The translations under genes and the position numbers were made by a program. A stretch of 5,362 nt of DNA from Oscillospiraceae bacterium. Its GTDB lineage: Bacteria; Bacillota; Clostridia; Oscillospirales; Ruminococcaceae. Where the stretch lies: contig JAQXNQ010000292.1 in assembly GCA_029098085.1 (NCBI GenBank), positions 1-5,362 on the forward strand. Reading direction: 5' to 3'. The notes under the pieces are model-generated. The model saw only the letters and a program-made list of their open reading frames with translations, searched no databases and was not told where the DNA came from. This document shows positions 1 through 4,933 of the stretch, one piece after another; the first letter of the stretch is position 1, and each line of letters begins with the position of its first letter.

Positions 1-111
1 ACAGCCCTTATCCAGAATGACGTCTCCTTCATGTACTGCAGACTCCGATTCACAGGTGTACGCACCGTCGGAACCCATACTGACCAGTTTCATCACATAG
101 CCTGAACTCAT
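1..111 (-). CDS. N-terminal part of an unrecognised protein (runs off the left edge)
   Basis: The first 37 codons of a minus-strand gene are present, starting at the ATG at 111-109 and continuing past position 1. The start is well supported: reading on the minus strand, CAGGAGG lies 5 nt before the ATG, and a strong promoter lies further upstream (207-235). The visible protein begins MSSGYVMKLVSMGSDGAYTC and goes on with an acidic stretch ending in EGDVILDKGC. It has two cysteines (residues 20 and 37), no signal peptide and no membrane segment. The glycine- and valine-rich EGDVILDKGC end could belong to a small beta-barrel fold, but that is only an impression. I do not recognise the family. 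It is transcribed away from spo0A, so it shares no transcript with it. I am fairly sure the gene is real; its function is unknown. Confidence 0.72.
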   Translation of the reverse strand, partial: MSSGYVMKLVSMGSDGAYTCESESAVHEGDVILDKGC

Positions 112-200
112 AAAAGCCTCCTGAAACACGGTGATCAGCCCGCCACTTCCGGCGGCAGCCAATCCCGGGAATGTCATAAATAAATACAGGTGTTTCTGAC
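112..200 (-). promoter_or_regulatory. Leader (5' UTR) of the left-edge gene, with possible secondary structure
   Basis: The predicted transcript leader is about 89 nt. Near its 5' end it carries GAAACAC (198-192). Just before the AGGAGG ribosome binding site it carries the exact complement GTGTTTC (129-123), so the leader could close on itself. Inside that loop CCGCC (155-151) can pair with GGCGG (144-140). The outer pairing would bring structure next to the ribosome binding site without covering it fully. No known riboswitch consensus was recognised. The element is inferred from base pairing only. Confidence 0.35.
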
Positions 201-206
201 AGCTTC

Positions 207-235
207 ATTATCCCATAAAGCCGTGGGTCTGTCAA
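207..235 (-). promoter_or_regulatory. Strong sigma-A-type promoter for the left-edge gene
   Basis: On the minus strand a perfect -35 hexamer TTGACA (235-230) is followed after exactly 17 nt by GATAAT (212-207), five of six matches to TATAAT. TG at the extended -10 position (215-214) strengthens it. Transcription would start near 200, giving a leader of about 89 nt before the ATG at 111. This is the best promoter match in the window. Confidence 0.8.
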
Positions 236-596
236 CAGAAAGCTGCCCTGCCGACGGGTGTGAGCGGCGGCGACGGAAAGCACAGGCGTTTGCCCGCGCT
301 TTTGCTGTTTCCGGCACCCTGCCGCAGTCTGCTTCAAAGCGAAAGAAAGCCCGGTTTGTTTGTATCTGGAACACAGGGGAGCCCACGGTTTTTAATGGAC
401 GCTATTGGACGTAAAGATACTGAATACTTCCTGATACGACCGAGCAAAAAAACAGAAACCGGTTCAAACAGCTTTGAAATATTACTGAATAAAACATCAT
501 TCGACCCAATATACCATTTCCCAAAGGCACGTACAACAAGATTGGAAATGTATAATTGAGCAAAAACGAGAAGTTTTTCCTTTGTGTCCAAATTAC
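236..596. other. Intergenic stretch between the divergent left gene and spo0A promoters
   Basis: No convincing gene lies here. Short open frames exist on both strands, but none has a ribosome binding site with sensible spacing or a protein-like composition. The stretch is G+C-rich from about 240 to 360 and distinctly A+T-rich from about 400 to 596. The A+T-rich half holds a TATAAT (551-556) without a matching -35, and a near-match 0A box at 500-506. No terminator, repeat array or tRNA was seen. Confidence 0.6.
500..506 (-). promoter_or_regulatory. Possible Spo0A binding site (0A box, one mismatch)
   Basis: Read on the minus strand the site is GGTCGAA, six of seven matches to the 0A box TGTCGAA. 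It lies about 155 bp before the spo0A start, roughly 95 bp before the proposed -35. Spo0A autoregulation through such boxes is known in Bacillus subtilis. A 6/7 match in a few hundred bases can arise by chance, so the site is tentative. Confidence 0.3.
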
Positions 597-625
597 TTGT
601 TATTCCACGAAAGGTGTGTTAAGAT
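597..625 (+). promoter_or_regulatory. Candidate sigma-A promoter of spo0A
   Basis: TTGTTA (597-602, four of six matches to TTGACA) and TAAGAT (620-625, four of six matches to TATAAT) are separated by exactly 17 nt. The predicted start near 632 leaves a leader of about 25 nt that still contains the GAGGTGA ribosome binding site. In Bacillus spo0A also has a sigma-H promoter; I saw no good sigma-H match here. Both hexamers are imperfect, so confidence is moderate. Confidence 0.45.
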
Positions 626-643
626 ATCATTAAGATTACTGAA

Positions 644-650
644 GAGGTGA
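644..650 (+). promoter_or_regulatory. Ribosome binding site fixing the GTG start of spo0A
   Basis: GAGGTGA lies 6 nt before the GTG at 657. The nearest upstream in-frame alternatives have no such site. The GTG start also gives a protein that begins right at the first beta strand of the receiver domain, as expected. Confidence 0.8.
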
Positions 651-656
651 TAAATC

Positions 657-1454
657 GTGAGTATTTGCAAAAAAATTCTGATTAGTGATGATTCCGCAGA
701 ATTCCGTGCTTTGTGCAGGGAAAAGCTGGCAGAACGGGGGTATGATGTGATTCTGCAGAAAAGGGATGGTCTGGAGGTTCTGTCCTCCATCCAGACGGAA
801 AAGCCGGATCTGGTGGTCATGGATCTGCAGATGCGTCATGTGGATGCCATTGGCGTGCTGAATGCCATGAAGGGGCGGGAGGATCGGCCTCGGTTCATTG
901 TGATTTCGTCCTTCACCAACAGCTTTGTGGAGCAGGCCATGACCGAGAATCCCGACTGCCACTACATGCTCAAGCCGGTAGAGCTCTCTCTGCTCCTTGA
1001 CCGGATCGATTATCTCTGCGGCAATCGCTTCCCGGAGGCCGGGATGTCCCAGAAGGAGAAGGTCACGGTGCAGCAGCTGGAGGTGATGGTGACCAGCATC
1101 CTGCACAACATCGGCGTTCCGGCTCATATCAAGGGGTACCATTATCTGCGGGACAGCATCATCCTCACCCTGACCAATCCCACCGCCATGAGCTCGGTGA
1201 CCAAGCAGCTGTATCCGACAGTGGCCAAGCGCTTTTCCACCACGGCTTCCCGGGTGGAGCGGGCCATTCGCCACGCCATTGAGGTGGCCTGGGACCGGGG
1301 AGATGTGGATGTGCTGGGCTCCTACTTCGGCTACACCATCCAGAATAGCCGCGGCAAGCCCACCAATTCGGAGTTTATCGCCATGATTGCAGATAAGCTG
1401 CGAATACAGATTCACCTGGAAAACCGGGAAATTCCCGGCAGCGAAGGGGCATAA
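657..1454 (+). CDS. spo0A: Spo0A, sporulation master response regulator
   Basis: This 265-aa transcription factor is the phosphorelay target that commits the cell to sporulation. The receiver domain (about residues 5-120) shows the acidic pair D11-D12, phospho-acceptor D56, switch serine S84 (threonine in Bacillus) and K106. The Spo0A C-terminal DNA-binding domain (about 138-255) carries the hallmark IGVPAHIKGYHYLR (152-165) and the recognition region TTASRVERAIRHAIEVAW (195-212), nearly identical to Bacillus subtilis Spo0A. The KPTNSEFIAMIADKLR end (234-249) is also conserved. Length matches the family (about 267 aa), but the interdomain linker is shorter and the C-terminal tail longer than in Bacillus. 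The residue after M59 in the phosphorylation loop is arginine, not the usual proline, and the usual glycine after D63 is alanine. The GTG start has GAGGTGA 6 nt upstream. The gene is monocistronic, ending at a strong terminator. Identification is secure. Confidence 0.98.
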   Translation: MSICKKILISDDSAEFRALCREKLAERGYDVILQKRDGLEVLSSIQTEKPDLVVMDLQMRHVDAIGVLNAMKGREDRPRFIVISSFTNSFVEQAMTENPDCHYMLKPVELSLLLDRIDYLCGNRFPEAGMSQKEKVTVQQLEVMVTSILHNIGVPAHIKGYHYLRDSIILTLTNPTAMSSVTKQLYPTVAKRFSTTASRVERAIRHAIEVAWDRGDVDVLGSYFGYTIQNSRGKPTNSEFIAMIADKLRIQIHLENREIPGSEGA

Positions 1455-1459
1455 ATCAG

Positions 1460-1495
1460 AGCCGCAGCGTTCTTCGGAGCGCTGCGGCTTTTCTT
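1460..1495 (+). terminator. Rho-independent terminator of spo0A
   Basis: A 13-bp stem (1460-1472 with 1477-1489) is perfect apart from one T-G wobble and is capped by the extra-stable C(TTCG)G tetraloop. It is followed by the T-rich tail TTTTCTT (1489-1495). It begins 5 nt after the spo0A stop codon and separates spo0A from the downstream operon. Confidence 0.95.
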
Positions 1496-1555
1496 ATGCG
1501 GAGGGCAGGAATGTGAACAAAGTAGGAAAATGAGCGGAACATTCTTACGATTCTC

Positions 1556-1584
1556 TTTATTTTTCCCGGAAAAAGGTGTATACT
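1556..1584 (+). promoter_or_regulatory. Candidate promoter of the oxidoreductase operon
   Basis: TATACT (1579-1584) is a five-of-six match to the -10 consensus. The hexamer at 17-nt spacing, TTTATT (1556-1561), is a poor -35 match, which suits a promoter that needs an activator or is kept weak. The predicted start is near 1591. A promoter is needed here because a strong terminator lies just upstream and the next gene starts at 1649. Confidence 0.45.
1560..1574. promoter_or_regulatory. Perfect dyad TTTTTCCCGGAAAAA, candidate operator
   Basis: Two perfect 7-nt arms flank a single central base. The dyad occupies the spacer between the proposed -35 and -10 of the operon promoter, a classic position for a repressor or a promoter-twisting activator. 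It lies upstream of the predicted transcription start, so a DNA-level role is more likely than an RNA hairpin. I cannot assign it to a known regulator; it does not match the LexA or Rex consensus as I know them. Confidence 0.45.
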
Positions 1585-1595
1585 GAAACCATTGA

Positions 1596-1622
1596 CTGAC
1601 CTGGGGGATCCCTTCAGGTCAG
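1596..1622 (+). promoter_or_regulatory. Hairpin at the predicted 5' end of the operon mRNA
   Basis: CTGACCTG (1596-1603) and CAGGTCAG (1615-1622) pair perfectly over 8 bp. The stem can continue inward through two G-T wobbles and two G-C pairs, with the palindrome GGGATCCC (1605-1612) at its centre. If transcription starts near 1591 the RNA would carry this stem almost at its 5' end, where such structures protect mRNA from decay. It could instead be a DNA operator. No T-tract follows, so it is not a terminator. Confidence 0.5.
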
Positions 1623-1635
1623 CTGTTGTCCATGA

Positions 1636-1643
1636 GGGAGGAG
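1636..1643 (+). promoter_or_regulatory. Ribosome binding site that fixes a TTG start
   Basis: GGGAGGAG ends 5 nt before the TTG at 1649. This decides the start of the P-loop ATPase gene. An in-frame TTG at 1592 would add 19 residues but has no ribosome binding site and lies at the predicted transcription start itself. Confidence 0.8.
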
Positions 1644-1648
1644 CGCTT

Positions 1649-2314
1649 TTGGATCAGATTCTCATCGTAACAGGCCATTACGGCTGCGGGAAAACCAGCT
1701 TTGCCGTCAGCGCCGCGCTGGAAAAGCGCCGGCAGGGCGAAGCGGTCACCCTGATCGATCTGGACATCGTCAACCCCTATTTCCGCTCGGCGGATTTTAA
1801 GGATGAGCTGGAGCGGGAGGGCGTCCGGGTCATCGCGCCGGCCTATGCCGGATCCAATCTGGATCTGCCCGTGCTGTCCGCAGCGGTGGATGCCGCCATT
1901 CTGGACGGCGGATGGGTGATTCTGGATGTGGGGGGCGACGACGCCGGGGCGGTGGCGCTGGGACGGTACGCGGACAAGCTGCGGCAGCGTCCCCACGCCT
2001 TCCTGTACCTGCTGAACGGCTGCCGGTATCTGACCGATACGCCGGAAAGCTGCGTCTGTTCCCTGCGGGAGATCGAACAGGCCTCCCGGCTGCGGGTGCA
2101 CGGTCTGATCAATAACACCAATCTGGGCCCGGAGACGACGGCGGAGCTGGTGCGGGCGTCGCTGCCCTTTGCGGAGCGGACGGCGGAGCTGGCCGGGCTT
2201 CCCCTGTGGGGGACGGCGGTCATGCCCTCGCTGCAGGAGCCTCTTTCGGATCTGCAGGGCGTGATTCCGCTGCGGCGTCTGGTTCTCCCTCCCTGGACAG
2301 AAAGAAGGGAATAA
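1649..2314 (+). CDS. MinD/ParA-like P-loop ATPase heading the oxidoreductase operon
   Basis: This is a 221-aa cytosolic protein of the SIMIBI (MinD/ParA/Mrp) P-loop class. The Walker A motif GHYGCGKT (9-16) starts right after the first beta strand. An acidic segment with D37 and D39, followed by NPYFRS (42-47), sits where switch I is expected. VILDVGGDDAG (90-100) is the Walker B/switch II strand, and NNTNLG (155-160) resembles the base-recognition loop of this class. The signature lysine of ParA/MinD (GKGGxGKT) is replaced by H10, so it is not a standard partitioning ATPase, and no amphipathic C-terminal membrane helix is evident. It ends 1 nt before the ferredoxin subunit gene. The family occurs, to my recollection, next to similar oxidoreductase genes in other clostridia, but I know of no proven function. 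A maturation or regulatory role is inference. The TTG start is chosen for its ribosome binding site. Confidence 0.85.
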   Translation: MDQILIVTGHYGCGKTSFAVSAALEKRRQGEAVTLIDLDIVNPYFRSADFKDELEREGVRVIAPAYAGSNLDLPVLSAAVDAAILDGGWVILDVGGDDAGAVALGRYADKLRQRPHAFLYLLNGCRYLTDTPESCVCSLREIEQASRLRVHGLINNTNLGPETTAELVRASLPFAERTAELAGLPLWGTAVMPSLQEPLSDLQGVIPLRRLVLPPWTERRE

Positions 2315-2315
2315 A

Positions 2316-2525
2316 ATGAGCAAGGTGATCATTGACAGGGACCGCTGCAAGGGCTGCGGTCTCTGTGTCCATGCGTGTCCCAGAAAGGTACTGGAGCTGT
2401 CCGCCGGTGAGCTGAATCGGAAGGGCTACCATCCGGCCGTCCCGGTGCGGGAAGAGGACTGCGTCGGCTGCGCCGTCTGCGGGCTTTTCTGCCCGGATGT
2501 GGCCATTACCGTGATCAGGGAATGA
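2316..2525 (+). CDS. 2-oxoacid:ferredoxin oxidoreductase, delta (2x[4Fe-4S] ferredoxin) subunit
   Basis: This 69-aa protein is the electron-exit subunit of the four-subunit enzyme encoded here; it passes electrons from the catalytic beta subunit to free ferredoxin. It has two complete cluster motifs: C11, C14, C17, C21-P and C49, C52, C55, C59-P. As in bacterial 8Fe ferredoxins, each cluster should take three cysteines from one motif and the last from the other. The 27-residue spacer containing a conserved-looking RKGYHP (35-40) is typical of the delta subunits of VOR/KOR enzymes rather than of free ferredoxins. AAGGGA lies 5 nt before the ATG. The preceding stop is separated by a single base, and the alpha subunit begins 24 nt after this gene. 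The name korD or vorD depends on substrate, which the sequence does not settle. Confidence 0.93.
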   Translation: MSKVIIDRDRCKGCGLCVHACPRKVLELSAGELNRKGYHPAVPVREEDCVGCAVCGLFCPDVAITVIRE

Positions 2526-2549
2526 CGGAGAAAGGAACGGGTACAGAGC

Positions 2550-3611
2550 ATGGGAAAGAAATATCTGATGAAGGGAAACGAAGCGCTGGCAGAAGCGGCC
2601 ATCCGGGCCGGCTGCCGCCATTTTTTCGGTTACCCCATTACCCCCCAGACCGAGGTCGCGGCCTATATGGCCAAGCGGATGCCCAAAATCGGCGGAACCT
2701 ATCTGCAGGCGGAAAGTGAAGTGGCGGCCATCAACATGGTGCTGGGCGCAGCGTCGGCCGGAGCCCGGGCCATGACTTCTTCGTCCTCGCCGGGCATCAG
2801 CCTGAAGACCGAGGGCATTTCGTACATCGCAGCCTCCGATCTGCCCGCCCTGATTGTCAATGTCATGCGGGGCAGCCCCGGCCTGGGCGGCATTCAGCCC
2901 TCCCAGGCGGACTACTGGCAGGCCACCAAAGCGCCGGGACACGGCGATGCGCAGCTGCTGGTCTTCGCGCCCTCGTCGGTGCAGGAGATCGTGGATCTGG
3001 TGGGGCACGCCTTCAGCCTGTCCGAGCAGTACCGGATTCCGGCCATGCTGCTGGCGGACGGCATGCTGGGGCAGATGATGGAACCGGTGGTGTTCCCGGA
3101 AGAGGAGCCCCGGCCCGCTGAAAAGCCCTGGGCCCTGACCGGCACCAAGGGCAAGCGTCCGCCCAACATCGTCAATTCCCTCTATCTGACCCCTTCCCAG
3201 CTGGAGGAGATCATCCGGGAGCGGTATCAGCGCTATGCGGTGGTGCAGGAGCGGGAGGTCATGGTGGAGCAGTACCGGATGGAGGACGCCGAGTATGCGC
3301 TGGTGGCCTACGGCGCCATGGCGCGGATCGTCAAGAGCGCCGTGGATCAGGCCAGAGAGATGGGCATCCAGGCGGGACTGATCCGTCCCATCACCCTGTG
3401 GCCCTTCCCCACAAAGGAGATCGCCGCGGCGGCGGAGCAGGTGCGCTCCTTCCTCTGCGTGGAAATGAGCATGGGCCAGATGATCGAGGATGTGCGCCTT
3501 GCGGTGAACGGCAGCAGACCGGTGGAGTTCTACGGACGCACCGGCGGCGTGGTGCCCACACCCGCCGAGGTTCGGATTGCCATTGAGAAGCTGGCAGGAA
3601 AGGGGAATTGA
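2550..3611 (+). CDS. vorB: 2-oxoacid:ferredoxin oxidoreductase, alpha subunit (VorB type)
   Basis: This 353-aa subunit, with beta, forms the active site that decarboxylates a 2-oxoacid and makes the acyl-CoA. The pyrimidine-binding domain occupies about residues 1-180: GYPITPQTE (27-35), the QAESE segment with E57, which aligns with the glutamate that activates thiamine in pyruvate:ferredoxin oxidoreductase, SSSSPGISLKTEG (77-89), and RGSPGLGGIQPSQAD (107-121). The C-terminal part (about 235-353) is the transketolase-C-like domain, with LIRPITLWPFP near residues 278-288. Length is normal for a separate alpha subunit. Proteins of this size and pattern are usually called VorB (3-methyl-2-oxobutanoate, i.e. 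branched-chain keto acids), but 2-oxoglutarate-type enzymes look alike. The ATG at 2550 has only a poorly placed AAAGGA about 14 nt upstream, so it may depend on coupling to the ferredoxin gene. The start fits the family's N-terminus. Confidence 0.93.
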   Translation: MGKKYLMKGNEALAEAAIRAGCRHFFGYPITPQTEVAAYMAKRMPKIGGTYLQAESEVAAINMVLGAASAGARAMTSSSSPGISLKTEGISYIAASDLPALIVNVMRGSPGLGGIQPSQADYWQATKAPGHGDAQLLVFAPSSVQEIVDLVGHAFSLSEQYRIPAMLLADGMLGQMMEPVVFPEEEPRPAEKPWALTGTKGKRPPNIVNSLYLTPSQLEEIIRERYQRYAVVQEREVMVEQYRMEDAEYALVAYGAMARIVKSAVDQAREMGIQAGLIRPITLWPFPTKEIAAAAEQVRSFLCVEMSMGQMIEDVRLAVNGSRPVEFYGRTGGVVPTPAEVRIAIEKLAGKGN

Positions 3612-3615
3612 AGGC

Positions 3616-4371
3616 ATGGCAGTGGTATTTGAAAAGACAAAGGGCCTGACCGACAAGGAGACCCATTACTGCCCCGGCTGCACCCACGGGATCATCCACC
3701 GTCTGGTGGCGGAGTGCCTGGAGGAGCTGGGCGTTTTGGGAGACGCCATCGGCGTCTGCCCGGTGGGCTGTGCCGTCATGGCCTACGATTACTTCAACTG
3801 CGATATGGTGGAGGCGCCCCACGGGCGGGCTCCCGCTGTGGCCACCGGTCTCAAGCGGGTCAACCCGGACAGCGCGGTCTTCACCTACCAGGGAGACGGC
3901 GACCTGGCCGCCATCGGCACGGCGGAGACCATTCACGCCGCCACCCGGGGCGAGAACATGACTGTCATCTTCGTCAACAACGCCATCTACGGCATGACCG
4001 GCGGACAGATGGCTCCTACCTCCCTGCCGGGACAGGTCACTCAGACCACCCCCTACGGCCGGGACGTGGCCTACGCCGGTTTCCCGGTGCGGGTCTGCGA
4101 GCTGCTGTCCAATGTGGACGGCGTGGCCTACGCCGAGCGGGTGGCCGTCAACACGGCGGCTCATATCCGGGCGGCCAAGGCGGCCATCAAAAAGGCCTTT
4201 GAGGCCCAGATCGGCAAGAAGGGTTTTTCCATCGTGGAGGTGCTGTCCACCTGTCCCACCAACTGGGGCATGACGCCGGTGGAGGCACTGAACTGGGTGG
4301 AGGAAAAGATGATTCCCTATTACCCGCTGGGCTGCACCGTGGATCGGACTGAAAAAGGGGTGAGAGCATGA
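3616..4371 (+). CDS. 2-oxoacid:ferredoxin oxidoreductase, beta (TPP and [4Fe-4S]) subunit
   Basis: This 251-aa catalytic subunit binds thiamine diphosphate and the first [4Fe-4S] cluster. The TPP motif runs from GDGD (93-96) to NN (121-122), followed by YGMTGGQMAPTS (125-136). Cluster ligands expected by analogy with pyruvate:ferredoxin oxidoreductase are C19 and C22 (HYCPGCTHG), C52 (CPVGC) and C213 (STCPTNWG); all are present. APHGRAPAVATG (67-78) is the usual loop before the TPP domain. An in-frame TTG at 3577 would add 13 residues inside the alpha gene. The ATG at 3616 is preferred because AAAGGGG (3599-3605) lies 10 nt upstream and the protein then begins like its relatives. It starts 4 nt after the alpha stop and overlaps gamma by 4 nt. 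Family is certain; the substrate (branched-chain keto acid or 2-oxoglutarate) is not. Confidence 0.94.
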   Translation: MAVVFEKTKGLTDKETHYCPGCTHGIIHRLVAECLEELGVLGDAIGVCPVGCAVMAYDYFNCDMVEAPHGRAPAVATGLKRVNPDSAVFTYQGDGDLAAIGTAETIHAATRGENMTVIFVNNAIYGMTGGQMAPTSLPGQVTQTTPYGRDVAYAGFPVRVCELLSNVDGVAYAERVAVNTAAHIRAAKAAIKKAFEAQIGKKGFSIVEVLSTCPTNWGMTPVEALNWVEEKMIPYYPLGCTVDRTEKGVRA

Positions 4372-4922
4372 GCCTGAATCTTTTGATTGCCGGTTTCGGC
4401 GGACAGGGCGTGCTGTTCATGGGCAAGGCGGCGGCCTACACCGCCATGATCGAGGACAAATTCGTCTCCTGGCTGCCGTCCTACGGCCCCGAAATGCGGG
4501 GCGGCACCGCCAACTGCTCGGTCTGCATCGACGATAAGGAAATCAGCTGCCCGCTGGTGACCGAGCCGGAGACGCTGGTGGTGCTGAATCAGCCGTCCTA
4601 CGACAAATTCATCTCTTTCGTCCGGGCGGGGGGCCGGGTCTTTCTGGACAGCTCCCTGATCCGGCGGGATGAGGCGGCGGAAGCGCTTTGCCGGGAAAAG
4701 GGCGTGTCCTTTGCCGGGATCCCCTGCACCGCCATGGCGGAGGAGGCGGGCCTGACCGGCCTTGCCAACATCATCATGCTGGGTCAGGTGCTGAAGGTCA
4801 CCGGCTTCACTACGCTGGAGCTGCAGCAGCAGGCCATCGAGCAGTGCGTGCCGTCCTCCAAGCGCCATCTGCTGGAGGGCAACCTGAAGGCGCTGACGCT
4901 GGGCTATGAATACCAGAGCTGA
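4368..4922 (+). CDS. 2-oxoacid:ferredoxin oxidoreductase, gamma subunit
   Basis: This 184-aa subunit completes the enzyme; in this family gamma stabilises the complex and helps bind coenzyme A. The N-terminal GFGGQGVLFMGK (9-20) is the signature of the pyruvate/ketoisovalerate oxidoreductase catalytic (POR gamma) domain. SYGPEMRGGTANCSVCID (38-55) is the second diagnostic block. The C-terminal part, ANIIMLGQVLKVTGF at about residues 143-157, is also typical. Length matches separate gamma subunits (about 180-190 aa). The ATG overlaps the beta stop in an ATGA junction, and AAGGGGTGAGAG just upstream supplies a ribosome binding site, so translation is coupled to beta. Gene order delta-alpha-beta-gamma is the usual one for bacterial KOR/VOR-type operons. 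No truncation or odd residue was noted. Confidence 0.94.
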   Translation: MSLNLLIAGFGGQGVLFMGKAAAYTAMIEDKFVSWLPSYGPEMRGGTANCSVCIDDKEISCPLVTEPETLVVLNQPSYDKFISFVRAGGRVFLDSSLIRRDEAAEALCREKGVSFAGIPCTAMAEEAGLTGLANIIMLGQVLKVTGFTTLELQQQAIEQCVPSSKRHLLEGNLKALTLGYEYQS

Positions 4923-4933
4923 GGAGGGTAGCC

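Noticed and set aside
50..337. 95-codon minus-strand ORF covering the left-edge promoter
   Set aside because: It is out of frame with the well-supported start at 111, begins upstream of the predicted transcription start, and has a random composition.
551..556. TATAAT as the spo0A -10 element
   Set aside because: The hexamer is perfect, but nothing resembling a -35 lies 16-18 nt upstream and TG is not at the extended -10 position. The 597-625 pair is better spaced and closer to the gene.
260..559. 99-codon plus-strand ORF in the spo0A upstream region
   Set aside because: It has no ribosome binding site at the start, spans the change in base composition, and its translation shows no domain-like pattern.
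636..1415. 259-codon open frame on the minus strand opposite spo0A
   Set aside because: spo0A on the plus strand is certain. The opposite product is a histidine- and leucine-rich shadow without a recognisable motif or ribosome binding site.
1511..1520. TGTGAACAA as a Rex (redox repressor) site
   Set aside because: Only one half-site is visible; the inverted second half required for Rex binding is missing.
1530..1586. 18-codon ORF between the spo0A terminator and the P-loop ATPase, as a possible leader peptide
   Set aside because: It runs through the -10 element and ends before the predicted transcription start, so it would not be on the operon mRNA. It has no run of a regulatory amino acid.
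1592..1648. Upstream in-frame TTG (1592) as the start of the P-loop ATPase
   Set aside because: No ribosome binding site precedes it, it coincides with the predicted transcription start and with the hairpin, and the added residues come before the first beta strand where relatives begin. The TTG at 1649 has GGGAGGAG at ideal spacing.
2220..3656. Long (478-codon) open frame on the minus strand opposite the delta, alpha and beta genes
   Set aside because: It is a by-product of G+C-rich codon use on the plus strand. The plus-strand frames are clear family members with correct motifs and ribosome binding sites, while the minus-strand product is low-complexity and rich in H, G, R and L.
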